Below are positions 34,990 to 43,909 of a DNA stretch of 64,000 bases, one piece after another. Below the pieces are notes generated by a model. The model saw only the letters and a program-made list of their open reading frames with translations. It was not told the DNA's origin and made no database searches. Positions within the stretch are counted from its first letter, which is position 1. Every line of letters starts with the position of its first letter. Both the position numbers and the translations under genes were made by a program. Source of the stretch: Curtobacterium flaccumfaciens (GTDB taxonomy: Bacteria > Actinomycetota > Actinomycetes > Actinomycetales > Microbacteriaceae); assembly GCF_004361695.1 (NCBI RefSeq), contig NZ_SNVW01000001.1, positions 372,001-436,000 of the forward strand, in the 5' to 3' direction.

Positions 34990-37602
34990 TCAGACGCACT
35001 CCCACGTGACGATGCGTCGGTCGGTGGGCGCGACCTCGCGGACCGGACCGGTGACGCGGAGCACCGCGCGGTCCGTGGCGGAGCCGGGCACGGGCTCTGG
35101 ACCGGACCCCGTGCCGTGGGCGACGATGCCGCCGGAGTCCAGCGCGCCTCCAGGCCGTGACGCCGCCGCGTGGGACGCGACCCACACCTCGACGTCACCG
35201 GGCTCGACCACGCGGCGCAGGTCGCGGCCGCTGAACGCGAAGCGCTGGACCGGCACGTCGAACCGCACCCGCGTCGACTCCCCCGCGGCGAGCGCGACGC
35301 GCGCGTAGCCGAGGAGCTGCACGAGCGGCCGTGTGACCGAACCGACCACGTCGTGCCCGTAGAGCTGGACGACGTCCTCGCCGGGCCGGTCCCCGGTGTT
35401 CGTGACGGTGACGGTCGCCGTGAACGCGTCCGCCGTGCCGACCGTCTCGTCGACCACGAGGTCCGTGTACGCGAACGACGTGTACCCGAGCCCGAACCCG
35501 AACGGCCGGACCGGGGTCGAGTCGGCAGCGGTGACGTCGGACGGACCGCCGAGCCGCGGGTGGAGGTACGTGTACGGCTGCGCACCGGCCGCACGCGGCA
35601 GGGAGACGGGCAGACGGCCGGACGGTGCCGCGGCGCCGGTGAGGAGGTCGGCGATGGCGAGGCCCCCGCCCTCACCGGGGAAGAAGGCCTGCACGACGGC
35701 GGCCGGACGACGGCGAGCGTCGTCCTCGGAACCGTCGCGAGCGCCGTCCTCGGAGCCGGCGGCAGCGTCGTCCAGCGCCCAGCCGATCGCGTACGGTCGG
35801 CCGGTCAGCAGCACCATGACGGTCGGTGTGCCGGTGGCGACGACCGCCTCGACGAGTTCGCGCTGCACGCCGGGCAGGTCGAGCGACGCGGTGTCGTTGC
35901 CCTCACCGACGGTCCCCCGGCCGAACAGTCCGGCCTGGTCGCCGACGACGACGACGGCGACGTCCGACGCGCGGGCGACGGCCACCGCCTCGTCGATGCC
36001 CGAGCGATCGGTCCCGCTGACGGCGCAGCCCGCGGCGAACCGGACGGCTGCGGTGCCGAGGGACTCCGCGAGGGCCTCGCGGATGGTGGGGATCGCGAAG
36101 CCGAGGGGCAGGTCCGGGTACGAGGCGAGGACGTGGTTCGCGAAGGAGTAGCAGCCCTGCAGGGCCTCGGCGCGGTCGGCGTTCGGGCCGATCAGGGCGA
36201 CGGAGGTGCCGGGCGCGAGGGGCAGGACGGGCGCGGGCGTCGCCGCCGGTGCCGGTGCCACTGCCGCGCCGGTGTCCGCCCCCGCGCCGATCGGCTCGTT
36301 CGACAGCAGCACGAGCGACCGCGCCGCGAGCCGCTGGGCGAGTTCCCGGTGCCGAGGCGTGTCGAGGTCGATCCCGGTGGGGGCCTCGTCGGCGAACGCG
36401 TCCGGGTCGAGCAGCCCGAGGCGCTCCTTCTGCCGGAGCACGCGGAGCACGGCCCGGTCCACCAGGGCCTCGTCGACCAGCCCCGCTCGGACCCGGTCGA
36501 TCAGCGGCGCGAGGTACGCGTCGCCGGTGGGCAGCTCGACGTCGATGCCGGCCCCGAGCGCCAGCGCAGCGGCTTCGCCTCGGTCGGCGGCGATGCCGTG
36601 CATGACCTCGAGGAACGCGACCGAGAAGTAGTCGGCGACGACCGTGCCCTCGAACCCCAGCGTGTCCCGGAGCAGGTCGGTGAGGAGCGCCCCGTTCGCG
36701 GCGACGGGCACCCCGTCGATCTCCGCGTAGGAGTTCATCACGCTGCGCGCGCCACCGTCGCGGATGGCCATCTCGAACGGCGGCAGGAAGGTGTCGGCGA
36801 CCTCGCGGGGTCCGGCGTGCACGGGAGCGTGGTTCCGTCCCGCCTGCGATGCCGAGTACCCGAGGAAGTGCTTCAGCGTCGCGTCGACCCCGGCGCTCTG
36901 CAGCCCGCGGACGTACGCGGTGCCGACGGTGCCGACCAGGTACGGGTCCTCGCCGATGCACTCGTCCACCCGGCCCCAGCGCGGGTCGCGGATGACGTCG
37001 AGCACGGGCGCGAGCCCCTGGTGCACGCCGAGCTGCCGCATCGAGGACCCGATGGCGGCGCCGACCTGCTCCACCAGCTCGGGGTCGAAGGCGGCACCCC
37101 ACGCGAGTGGCGTCGGGAACGTCGCGGCCTTCCACGCGGCGAGCCCGGTGAGGCACTCCTCGTGGACGAGCGCGGGGATCCCGAGCCGGGTCTCGCGCTG
37201 CAGGCGGCGCTGTTCCGCCCACAGCCAGGCGGCGCGCTCGTCGGGTTCGACGGGTCGGGTGCCGTAGACGCGGGTGAACTGGCCGATGCCGTGGTGGGTG
37301 ATGTCGGCGAGGGTGCGGCCCGCGTCGGCGTCCTGTTGCGACGCCATCTCGCCCTGCATGGGGGCGACGACGCCGTTCTGGTCGAGCCAGTAGCCGACGA
37401 GCTGCGCCGTCTTCTCCTCGAGCGTCATCTCGGCGAGCAGCGCGGACGCACGGTCCGTCGCGTCGTGGTCGGGGACGCGACCGGTGTCGGACTGGAGGCG
37501 CGGTGCGGGGCCGCCACGCGCCTCCAGTCCGACCGTCGTGGCGTCGACCGTCGGCGCGGGCGCCGACGCGAGGTGCGCCTGCGGCCCGTCGAGGGCCGTC
37601 AT
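34990..37602 (-). CDS. GH3-family beta-glycosidase (beta-glucosidase/beta-xylosidase)
   Basis: An 870-residue glycoside hydrolase: GH3 N-terminal barrel (about 55-400) with GLAPVLDVIRDPRWGRVDECIGEDPYLVG, KHFLGYS and catalytic nucleophile Asp324 in VVADYFSV; GH3 C-terminal alpha/beta domain (about 430-690); and a fibronectin III-like domain (about 740-830). No signal peptide, so it hydrolyses imported oligosaccharides. Residues 24-39 are an in-frame family A repeat (37486-37533), and a half-repeat lies near 35142-35158. ATGA overlap with the permease fixes the start. Substrate could be xylo- or gluco-oligosaccharides. Confidence 0.93.
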   Translation of the reverse strand: MTALDGPQAHLASAPAPTVDATTVGLEARGGPAPRLQSDTGRVPDHDATDRASALLAEMTLEEKTAQLVGYWLDQNGVVAPMQGEMASQQDADAGRTLADITHHGIGQFTRVYGTRPVEPDERAAWLWAEQRRLQRETRLGIPALVHEECLTGLAAWKAATFPTPLAWGAAFDPELVEQVGAAIGSSMRQLGVHQGLAPVLDVIRDPRWGRVDECIGEDPYLVGTVGTAYVRGLQSAGVDATLKHFLGYSASQAGRNHAPVHAGPREVADTFLPPFEMAIRDGGARSVMNSYAEIDGVPVAANGALLTDLLRDTLGFEGTVVADYFSVAFLEVMHGIAADRGEAAALALGAGIDVELPTGDAYLAPLIDRVRAGLVDEALVDRAVLRVLRQKERLGLLDPDAFADEAPTGIDLDTPRHRELAQRLAARSLVLLSNEPIGAGADTGAAVAPAPAATPAPVLPLAPGTSVALIGPNADRAEALQGCYSFANHVLASYPDLPLGFAIPTIREALAESLGTAAVRFAAGCAVSGTDRSGIDEAVAVARASDVAVVVVGDQAGLFGRGTVGEGNDTASLDLPGVQRELVEAVVATGTPTVMVLLTGRPYAIGWALDDAAAGSEDGARDGSEDDARRRPAAVVQAFFPGEGGGLAIADLLTGAAAPSGRLPVSLPRAAGAQPYTYLHPRLGGPSDVTAADSTPVRPFGFGLGYTSFAYTDLVVDETVGTADAFTATVTVTNTGDRPGEDVVQLYGHDVVGSVTRPLVQLLGYARVALAAGESTRVRFDVPVQRFAFSGRDLRRVVEPGDVEVWVASHAAASRPGGALDSGGIVAHGTGSGPEPVPGSATDRAVLRVTGPVREVAPTDRRIVTWECV
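35142..35158 (+). repeat. family A half-repeat in the GH3 3' region
   Basis: GCGCGCCTCCAGGCCGT inside the coding region for the post-fibronectin tail (ASRPGGALDSGG). Confidence 0.6.
37486..37533. repeat. family A palindrome inserted in frame in the GH3 gene
   Basis: Perfect 17-bp arms (37486-37502 and 37517-37533) around a 14-nt loop. The 48 bp are exactly 16 codons, residues 24-39, coding for VGLEARGGPAPRLQSD in the non-conserved leader of the GH3 protein. Confidence 0.85.
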
Positions 37603-38483
37603 CCCTTGACCGCCCCGGTCAGGCCGCCGACGATGCGCTTCTGGAAGATCGCGAAGAACACCAGGGCCGGGATCATCGAGAGCGACGTGAACGCGAGCAC
37701 CCGCGCGGTGTCGACCGAGTACTGCGACGCGAACGCCTGGACACCGAGCGGCAGCGTGTAGGTCGACGCGTCGTTGAGGATGAACAGCGGCAGGAGGTAG
37801 CTGTTCCAGCTGCCGATGAACGCGAGGATGCCGACCGTGACGACGCCGGGCAGCGACAGCGGGACGACCATCCGGAAGAAGAAGCCGAGCTTGCTCGCGC
37901 CGTCGATGGCCGCAGCCTCCTCGAGCTCGTCCGGGATCGCTCGGAGGAACGGCACCAGGATGATGACCGTCGTCGGCAGGGCGAACGCGATCTGCGGCAG
38001 GATCACGCCGGCGAGGTTGTTCGTCAGCCCGAGGTCCTTCACGAGGATGTACAGCGGCGTGATCGCCACGGTGATCGGGAACATCAGGCCGGCGGCGAAC
38101 AGCGAGTAGAGCGCGCCACTCCCCCGGAACCGGTACCGGGCGAGGACGAAGCTCACCATCAGGCCGAGCACGACGACGCCGACCGTCGTGGTGACTCCGG
38201 CGATCACCGAGTTGCCGAGCTGCTGCCAGAACACCCCGCTCGTCAGGACCGACACGTAGTTGCTGACCTGCCACGGGCTCGGCAGTCCGGCCGGGCTCGC
38301 GGTGATCTGCGAGTTGGTGCGGAAGCCGCCGAGCACGATGTAGGCGACGGGACCGATGCACACCGCGATGAAGAGCAACGCGATGAAGTACGTGCCGAGG
38401 TTCCGTTCGCGACGGACGGGGCCGTCGTTCGGGCGCTTCCCGCCGCGGCGGCCCGGGGCGACGATCGATGCGGTGGCGGTCAT
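37599..38483 (-). CDS. ABC sugar permease, MalG-type (CUT1)
   Basis: A 294-residue inner-membrane subunit with six predicted helices and the EAA loop ELEEAAAIDGASKLGFFFRMVVPLSLPG near residue 190. The C-terminus ends KRIVGGLTGAVKG, typical of MalG-like permeases. Overlaps both neighbours by 4 bp. Works with the preceding permease and binding protein, delivering oligosaccharides to the GH3 enzyme. Confidence 0.94.
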   Translation of the reverse strand: MTATASIVAPGRRGGKRPNDGPVRRERNLGTYFIALLFIAVCIGPVAYIVLGGFRTNSQITASPAGLPSPWQVSNYVSVLTSGVFWQQLGNSVIAGVTTTVGVVVLGLMVSFVLARYRFRGSGALYSLFAAGLMFPITVAITPLYILVKDLGLTNNLAGVILPQIAFALPTTVIILVPFLRAIPDELEEAAAIDGASKLGFFFRMVVPLSLPGVVTVGILAFIGSWNSYLLPLFILNDASTYTLPLGVQAFASQYSVDTARVLAFTSLSMIPALVFFAIFQKRIVGGLTGAVKG

Positions 38484-39508
38484 CGGGTGGCCTTCTCGGT
38501 GAGGGCGCCGGCGGTGTCGCGGCGCAGGACGTACCGCTGGTAGACGAGGGCGACGACCAGCGAGATGAGGAAGATCACCACGGCGACGGCGTTGCCGTAC
38601 CCGTAGTTGCCGGACAGCCGACCGTTGCCGACCATGTAGGTCGCCATCGTCGAGGTGCCCGCGGTGGAGGCGATGTACTGCCCCCAGATGATGTAGACGA
38701 GGTCGAACAGCTGGAGGGACCCGATGATCGACAGGAACGCCCAGATGCGCAGGGTCGGGCCGAGGAGCGGCAGCGTGATGCGGCGCTGGATCTGCCAGTA
38801 GCTCGCGCCGTCCAGTTGCGCGGCCTCGAACAGTTCCTCGGGGATGCTCTGCAGGCCGGCGAGGAAGAGGATCACCGCGAAGCCGATGTACTTCCACGAG
38901 ATGATCCCGAGCAGGGTCCACAGGGCGATGTCGGGGTTCGAGAGCCAGTCGTTCCGGAGGGCACCGAGGCCGAGCGACTGCAGCAGGTCGTTCAGGGCCC
39001 CGCTCGACTGGAGCATGAGGCTCCACCCGGTGCCGACGATGACCTCGGAGATGACGTAGGGCAGGAAGATCAGGACACGGATGAGCCCGCGGCCCCGGAT
39101 GCGCTGGTTGAGCAGCAGCGCGAGGATGATCGCGATCGGGCCCTGCACGAGGAGCGACCCGATGACGATGAAGAGGTTGTGCCAGAGCACGGCGCGGAAG
39201 TCCGGGTCGGTGAAGATCACCGTGTAGTTCTGCAGGCCGACGAAGTCGACGGGGGCGCCGTAGCCCTGCCACTTGTAGAAGCCGTAGTAGGCGGCGAGTG
39301 CGACGGGCAGGATGACGAACCCGACGAACATGATGACCGCCGGCCCGGCGAGGACCGCGATCTCGACCCGGGTGCGGACGTCGGTGCCCGTGCGGGCCCG
39401 GCGGGCCGGGGCCGACGGCGAACCGTCGGCCCCGCCCGTGCGACGCCCCGTCCCGGACCGTCCCGCCTCACGCTGTGCCGAGGAGGGGCTGGTGACGGAG
39501 GTGGTCAT
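38480..39508 (-). CDS. ABC sugar permease, MalF-type (CUT1)
   Basis: A 342-residue permease with a polar leader of about 45 residues, six hydrophobic helices and an EAA loop ELFEAAQLDGASYWQIQRRITLPLLGP. The ATG at 39508 lies 8 bp after the stop of the binding-protein gene. Partner of the MalG-type subunit. Confidence 0.94.
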   Translation of the reverse strand: MTTSVTSPSSAQREAGRSGTGRRTGGADGSPSAPARRARTGTDVRTRVEIAVLAGPAVIMFVGFVILPVALAAYYGFYKWQGYGAPVDFVGLQNYTVIFTDPDFRAVLWHNLFIVIGSLLVQGPIAIILALLLNQRIRGRGLIRVLIFLPYVISEVIVGTGWSLMLQSSGALNDLLQSLGLGALRNDWLSNPDIALWTLLGIISWKYIGFAVILFLAGLQSIPEELFEAAQLDGASYWQIQRRITLPLLGPTLRIWAFLSIIGSLQLFDLVYIIWGQYIASTAGTSTMATYMVGNGRLSGNYGYGNAVAVVIFLISLVVALVYQRYVLRRDTAGALTEKATR

Positions 39509-39515
39509 GGGTGAC

Positions 39516-40817
39516 TCAGCCCTTCGCTGCGGCCTGGTTGACCGTCGACACGATGTCCGAGACGGACCCCTTGCCGGCGAGCAGGTTGACGACACTGGTG
39601 TTGAGCGCGTTGCCGACGTTCTGGCCGTAGAGCGTGTCGAGGTAGTTCGAGACGAACGGGGCGTCGTTGTAGGCCTTGAGCACGGTGGTCAGGTACGGCT
39701 CGGTGACGACCGACTGCGCGGACTTGTTCGCGGGGATGGAGTTGAACGCCTTGTAGTAGTTCTCCTGCACGTCCTTCGTGGTGACGAAGTTGAGGAAGTC
39801 GGTGCACTCCTTCTTCGGGGCCTTCGCCGAACAGGAGAGCCCGCCGACGGCGCCCATCATCGAACCGGGTGCACCCTTGCCGCCGGAGACCTCCGGGAAC
39901 GGGAAGAAGCCGAGGTCGGACAGCGGCTTGGCGTCCGGGGTGAGCGACGAGATCACGCCCGGGTCCCACGCGCCCATGAGTTCCATCGCTGCCTTGTGGT
40001 TCGCGATGAGACCGGCCGAACTGCCCGCACCCTGCTGGGCGGAGGTGGTGAGGTAGCCGTCGTTGAAGGGCTCGGTGTCGAAGAACGACTTCGTGTCCTC
40101 GCCCGCCGCCTTCCAGCAGGAGTTCGTGAACTTGAGGTCCTGCGCGGTCTTGTTGAGCGTGTCCGCCGAGCAGGCCCGCAGGGCGAAGTTGTAGTACCAG
40201 TGCGCGGCCGGCCAGGCGTCCTTCGCCCCCACGGCCACCGGCTGAATGCCCGCGGCCTTGAGCTTGGCGATGTCGGCGTTCAGCTCGTCCATCGTCGTGG
40301 GCGTGCCCTCGATGCCGGCCTTCTTGAACAGGTCCTGGCTGTACCAGATGCCCTCGGGGTCGACGTTCGTGGGCATCGCCCAGGTCTTGCCGTTCAGGTC
40401 GAAGGCCTTGAACGATCCTTCGCTGATCCCGCTCTTCGCGCCCGAGCCGATCGAGTCGGAGATGTCCAGCAGCTGGCCGGCGTTGACCATCGCGGCCATC
40501 TTGCCGCCGCCGCGCTGCGAGAAGACGTCCGGAGCGGAGTTCGAGTTGAGCGCGGTCTGGAGCTTGCCGTCCAGGTCCTCGTTCTGGATCGCCTGGATCT
40601 TGATGGTCACGTTCGGGTTCTTCGCCTCGAAGGCCTTGACCGTGTCCTGCCAGAACGCCTTGCCCGGGCCGGTGGTCGAGTTGTTCCAGAAGGTCATCGA
40701 GACCTTCCCGTCGCTGCCACCGCTGGAGGCGTTGCCCCCTGCGGAACAGCCGGTGGCCAGCAGTGCTGTCGCCCCGATCAGCGCGATGGCTGCCGTGGCA
40801 CGGATCTTCCTCGTCAT
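39516..40817 (-). CDS. extracellular sugar-binding lipoprotein (CUT1)
   Basis: A 433-residue SBP_bac_1 protein. The signal peptide MTRKIRATAAIALIGATALL ends in a lipobox (ATGC, Cys24). The mature domain holds typical stretches such as VDPEGIWYSQDLFKKAGI. AGGAG lies 8 nt before the ATG at 40817; an upstream in-frame ATG lies near the operator. Promoter-proximal gene of an importer-GH3 operon, divergent from a LacI gene. The ligand is probably a xylo- or gluco-oligosaccharide. Confidence 0.93.
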   Translation of the reverse strand: MTRKIRATAAIALIGATALLATGCSAGGNASSGGSDGKVSMTFWNNSTTGPGKAFWQDTVKAFEAKNPNVTIKIQAIQNEDLDGKLQTALNSNSAPDVFSQRGGGKMAAMVNAGQLLDISDSIGSGAKSGISEGSFKAFDLNGKTWAMPTNVDPEGIWYSQDLFKKAGIEGTPTTMDELNADIAKLKAAGIQPVAVGAKDAWPAAHWYYNFALRACSADTLNKTAQDLKFTNSCWKAAGEDTKSFFDTEPFNDGYLTTSAQQGAGSSAGLIANHKAAMELMGAWDPGVISSLTPDAKPLSDLGFFPFPEVSGGKGAPGSMMGAVGGLSCSAKAPKKECTDFLNFVTTKDVQENYYKAFNSIPANKSAQSVVTEPYLTTVLKAYNDAPFVSNYLDTLYGQNVGNALNTSVVNLLAGKGSVSDIVSTVNQAAAKG

Positions 40818-40903
40818 CGTGGAACTCCTGGTTGTCGTCGTTGACATCGGGCGACATCGGGTGCCGCTGCGGAGAGCGTGCCAGGTGGTCGATAGGCGTG
40901 TCA

Positions 40904-40915
40904 ATCGATATCGAT
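40904..40915. promoter_or_regulatory. LacI-type operator
   Basis: ATCGATATCGAT, a perfect 12-bp palindrome extended as (A)ATCGATATCGAT(A), in the 147-bp gap between the divergent binding-protein and LacI genes, followed by an AT-rich stretch AACGTTTTCTTTACC. Likely target of the LacI protein. Confidence 0.75.
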
Positions 40916-40964
40916 AACGTTTTCTTTACCAATCGTGTCGCAGACACCGCGGTACGGTGTGCGG

Positions 40965-42002
40965 ATGGACACGGCCATCGGCGCGCGCCCCGGAGCGGGC
41001 CGGGTGACGATCGCGGACGTCGCACGAGCTGCCGGCGTCTCGATCCCGACGGTGTCGAAGGTCATCAACCAGCGGGACGGGGTCGCACCGGCGACGATCA
41101 TCCGTGTGCAGCACGTCGTCGAGGAGCTCGGCTACGAGACCTCGCTCGTCGCACGGAGCCTCCGGAGCTCGCGCACCGGCGTGGTCGGCATCCTCGTGAC
41201 CGAGTTCGAACCGTTCTCCACCGAGTTGCTGCGCGGGGTGTCCGGCGCGACGGCGGGCACGGGCTACGAGCTGCTGGCCTACGCCGGTCTCGTCACCGGC
41301 GCCGAGCAGAAGGGCTGGGAACGCCGGTCGCTCTCGCGGCTCTCCGGCACGCTCATCGACGGTGCGATCGTCGTCACGCCGAGCACCGCGCTGTCGAGCT
41401 CGTCGATCCCGGTCGTCGCGATCGACCCGCACACGGGTCCGGAGGGGCACGCCACCGTCGACTCCGACAACGAGGGCGGGGCCGTCCAGGCGGTCGAGCA
41501 CCTCGTGGCGCTCGGGCACACCCGGATCGCACACCTCCGTGGCCGCCCCGACCTGGCCTCGGCACAGCTCCGCGAAGCGGGCTACCGCCGTGCACTCGTC
41601 GCCGCGGGGCTGACCGTGGACGAGGACATCGTGCGCGACGGCGGCTACCAGGAGGACCGGTCCGCCGAGGTCGCCCTCGACCTGCTGTCCGGCCCCGACC
41701 GCCCGACCGCCGTGTTCGCCGCCAACGACTCCTCGGCCGTCGGTGTCCTGCGATCCGCGGCGGCCCTCGGCCTGCGCGTCCCGGAGGACCTCTCCGTCGT
41801 CGGCTTCGACGACGTCCCCCAGGCCGCGACCACCACGCCACCGCTGACGACCGTCGCGCAGCCGCTCGTCGAGCTCGGCCGGCACGCGGTCGACATGCTC
41901 CTGACGATGCTCCGCGGCGAACCCGCCTCGGCCCACGTCCGCCTGCCGACCACCCTGCGGGTGCGGCAGAGCACGGGCCCGGTGCCCCCGCCCGCAGCCT
42001 GA
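40965..42002 (+). CDS. LacI-family transcriptional regulator
   Basis: A 345-residue regulator with HTH VTIADVARAAGVSIPTVSKVIN near residue 12 and a PBP-like sugar-binding domain (LSVVGFDDVPQAATTTPPLTTV). The ATG at 40965 was chosen; a GTG at 40935 would add ten residues. Divergent from the importer-GH3 operon and presumably its repressor, released by a product of oligosaccharide breakdown. Confidence 0.92.
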   Translation: MDTAIGARPGAGRVTIADVARAAGVSIPTVSKVINQRDGVAPATIIRVQHVVEELGYETSLVARSLRSSRTGVVGILVTEFEPFSTELLRGVSGATAGTGYELLAYAGLVTGAEQKGWERRSLSRLSGTLIDGAIVVTPSTALSSSSIPVVAIDPHTGPEGHATVDSDNEGGAVQAVEHLVALGHTRIAHLRGRPDLASAQLREAGYRRALVAAGLTVDEDIVRDGGYQEDRSAEVALDLLSGPDRPTAVFAANDSSAVGVLRSAAALGLRVPEDLSVVGFDDVPQAATTTPPLTTVAQPLVELGRHAVDMLLTMLRGEPASAHVRLPTTLRVRQSTGPVPPPAA

Positions 42003-42010
42003 CGCGACGG

Positions 42011-42991
42011 TCAGCGCCGCAACGTCTGCTTCGGGTACTCGCCGAACCGCTCGGCGTACGACGCCGAGAACCGTCCGAGGTGCGCGAACCCCCACCGCCG
42101 CGCGACGTCCCCGACGGCGCCGACCTGCGGGTCGAGCTCGAGCAGCTCCGCGCGGACGCGGTCGAGCCGGACGTGCCGCAGGTAGGTCAGCGGCGACACG
42201 TCGAACACCCGCCGGAAGGACTCCTGCACGGACCGGATGCTCAGCCCGGACGCCTCGGACAGCTCGGCGACGGTCACCGGTTCGGCAGCGTGGTCGTGGA
42301 CGTACTGCACGGCCGCGCGGAGCCGGGCGTTCCGCGGGTGGCCGAGCACGGCGGGCAGTTCGTCGGAACGGGGTGGGAACGCGTCGAGGAAGACCTCCAC
42401 GGCCATCGTCTTCGCGCTGTGCCAGGCGGGCGACTCCGGGCCGCCGACGCGCAGCGCCCGGGCCAGGGCGGTGAGGACGCCCTGCCAACGCCGTGCGGCG
42501 TCGGCGTCGGGGACCCGGCGGTCGTCGAACCGCAGGGGCTGCGCGACGGCTTCGAGCCGGGCCGCGGCGACGCGTCCGACGAAGCCGCGGTCGAGGTGCA
42601 CGAGCCGGTGGTCGTGGTCGGCCGTCCGGAACGTGTACTCGTGGTCGGGCGGCAGGAGCACGGGCGTCTCGAGCGGCAGCGGGTACCGCTCCCCCAGGCG
42701 CTCGACCTCGGCGGAGCCCGCGCCGATCCAGGCGACCACGTAGTCGCCGCCGGGCGGGACGGTGCCGTGCAGCGACCCGTGGAACTGGGCGCGACGGATC
42801 GTCACCTCGGTGTCGCCGAGCGCGGTGTAGCGGTAGTCGAAGGCACCGTCGGTGGGCTGCGCCGCCCAGTCGTCGCCGCCGTACAGGCCGTTGAGGTCCC
42901 GCACGGCGTCCTCCGGATGACTCCCGGACACCTCGAACCGGACCGTCGCCGGCGCTCCGGACACGTCCGCGTCCTCGATCACCGGGGCCAC
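42011..42991 (-). CDS. AraC-family transcriptional regulator
   Basis: A 326-residue protein with an N-terminal cupin-like region (residues about 15-190, PPGGDYVVAWIGAG) and a C-terminal double HTH of AraC type (VTVAELSEASGLSIRSVQESFRRVFDVSPLTYLRHVRL ... ARRWGFAHLGRFSASYAERFGEYPKQTL). Start is a GTG. Convergent with the LacI gene at a gap of 8 bp. Target unknown. Confidence 0.9.
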   Translation of the reverse strand: MAPVIEDADVSGAPATVRFEVSGSHPEDAVRDLNGLYGGDDWAAQPTDGAFDYRYTALGDTEVTIRRAQFHGSLHGTVPPGGDYVVAWIGAGSAEVERLGERYPLPLETPVLLPPDHEYTFRTADHDHRLVHLDRGFVGRVAAARLEAVAQPLRFDDRRVPDADAARRWQGVLTALARALRVGGPESPAWHSAKTMAVEVFLDAFPPRSDELPAVLGHPRNARLRAAVQYVHDHAAEPVTVAELSEASGLSIRSVQESFRRVFDVSPLTYLRHVRLDRVRAELLELDPQVGAVGDVARRWGFAHLGRFSASYAERFGEYPKQTLRR

Positions 42992-43116
42992 CGCGGGGAT
43001 CGCCGATCGGTGCCGGATGTCCGGATCACGACATCCCCCTCGTTATCTGGATACGCTGGCGGAGTGAGCGCGGCGTATCGTTGCGCGGAACCGATCCGCA
43101 CCGAGGGAGCGACCAC

Positions 43117-43563
43117 GTGAGCGAGATCGACCTGACGGCCGCCATCACCCGCTTGGAGGCGGCGATGGGGGCCCTGCGCGGTCGGCTGCGCGAGCGACTC
43201 GGGGTGTCCGGTACGGACCTGACGGTCCTGCAGTTCGTCGCGCGCGCCGAGGCGGCCGAGCGGAAGGTCCGCGTGAAGGACCTCGCGTCGCACCTGGGTC
43301 TGAGCGGCCCGGCGGTGACGGGGACGGTCGACCGTCTGGAACAGGCCGGCCACCTGTCCCGAGTCCCGAACCCGGACGACGGACGGAGCCGCTTCATCGA
43401 GCTGACGCCGGAGACCCAGCGCGCGTACGCCTCGGCGATGGACAGCACGAACGAACACCTGCACGAGCTCCTGTCCTCCTTCTCTGATCGCGAGACCGCC
43501 AAGTACGTCAAGGTGATCGACCGCGTCGTGACAGCGCTCGAGCACGGCGCTCCGACTCCCTGA
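43117..43563 (+). CDS. MarR-family transcriptional regulator
   Basis: A 148-residue winged-helix regulator with VRVKDLASHLGLSGPAVTGTVDRLEQAGHLSRVPNPDDGRSRFIELT. GAGGGAG lies 7 nt before the GTG at 43117. The following gene codes for a 51-residue protein with a possible MarR-like site before it (43621-43637). Ligand and targets are unknown. Confidence 0.88.
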   Translation: MSEIDLTAAITRLEAAMGALRGRLRERLGVSGTDLTVLQFVARAEAAERKVRVKDLASHLGLSGPAVTGTVDRLEQAGHLSRVPNPDDGRSRFIELTPETQRAYASAMDSTNEHLHELLSSFSDRETAKYVKVIDRVVTALEHGAPTP

Positions 43564-43620
43564 CGGCAGGCTACGGGCGGCTCGGACGCTTTCCGGACCG
43601 TTTGTCCAACAAGCGCAGTT

Positions 43621-43637
43621 AGGTAACTTCCCTACCT
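43621..43637. promoter_or_regulatory. AGGTA-N7-TACCT dyad before the small-protein gene
   Basis: AGGTA and TACCT face each other across 7 bp and overlap a possible -10 (TACCTATCTT). Possible site for the preceding MarR regulator. Confidence 0.45.
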
Positions 43638-43684
43638 ATCTTGCCGGACGGACCGCTCACTCGTCCGTACGTTCTCCTCCGGAG

Positions 43685-43700
43685 GCCCCCGATCGGGGGC
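43685..43700. promoter_or_regulatory. GCCCCCGATCGGGGGC leader palindrome
   Basis: A perfect 16-bp palindrome that can form a 6-bp GC stem with a GATC loop in the transcript, ending 12 nt before the GAGGAGG ribosome site of the 51-residue ORF. It could be a weak terminator/attenuator or a binding site. Confidence 0.55.
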
Positions 43701-43722
43701 ACCAGGACGACGAGGAGGAATC

Positions 43723-43878
43723 ATGGGCAACTACGAATCCCAGCAGGGCGTCGACCCGGTCCGCATCGAGACGTTCCGCCGGATGCGGAAGCGCTGGAAG
43801 TTCGGCGAGCTGCAGGACGGCGCCGGCCTGTACGAGGACTTCTTCACGGACACGGACCGCGACCCGCGTCGACTCTGA
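43723..43878 (+). CDS. small hypothetical protein (51 residues)
   Basis: Starts MGNYESQQGVDPVRIETFRR and continues with a basic helix (RMRKRWKFGEL) and an acidic stretch (YEDFFTDTDRD). GAGGAGG lies 5 nt before the ATG, and a promoter-like region with a dyad and a leader hairpin precedes it. I do not recognise the family. The strong translation signals make it a convincing small gene. A family A half-repeat lies just after its stop. Confidence 0.65.
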   Translation: MGNYESQQGVDPVRIETFRRMRKRWKFGELQDGAGLYEDFFTDTDRDPRRL

Positions 43879-43881
43879 TCG

Positions 43882-43902
43882 GACAGCCTGGAGGCACGGC
43901 GC
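43882..43902 (+). repeat. family A half-repeat after the small gene
   Basis: CAGCCTGGAGGCACGGCGCA, close to the 17-mer form, lying between the small gene and the 3' end of the large secreted-protein gene. Confidence 0.6.
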
Positions 43903-43909
43903 ACGTCCG

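Noticed and set aside
35170-37761. 863-codon plus-strand frame opposite the GH3 gene
   Set aside because: High-GC codon shadow; the GH3 frame has the family motifs.
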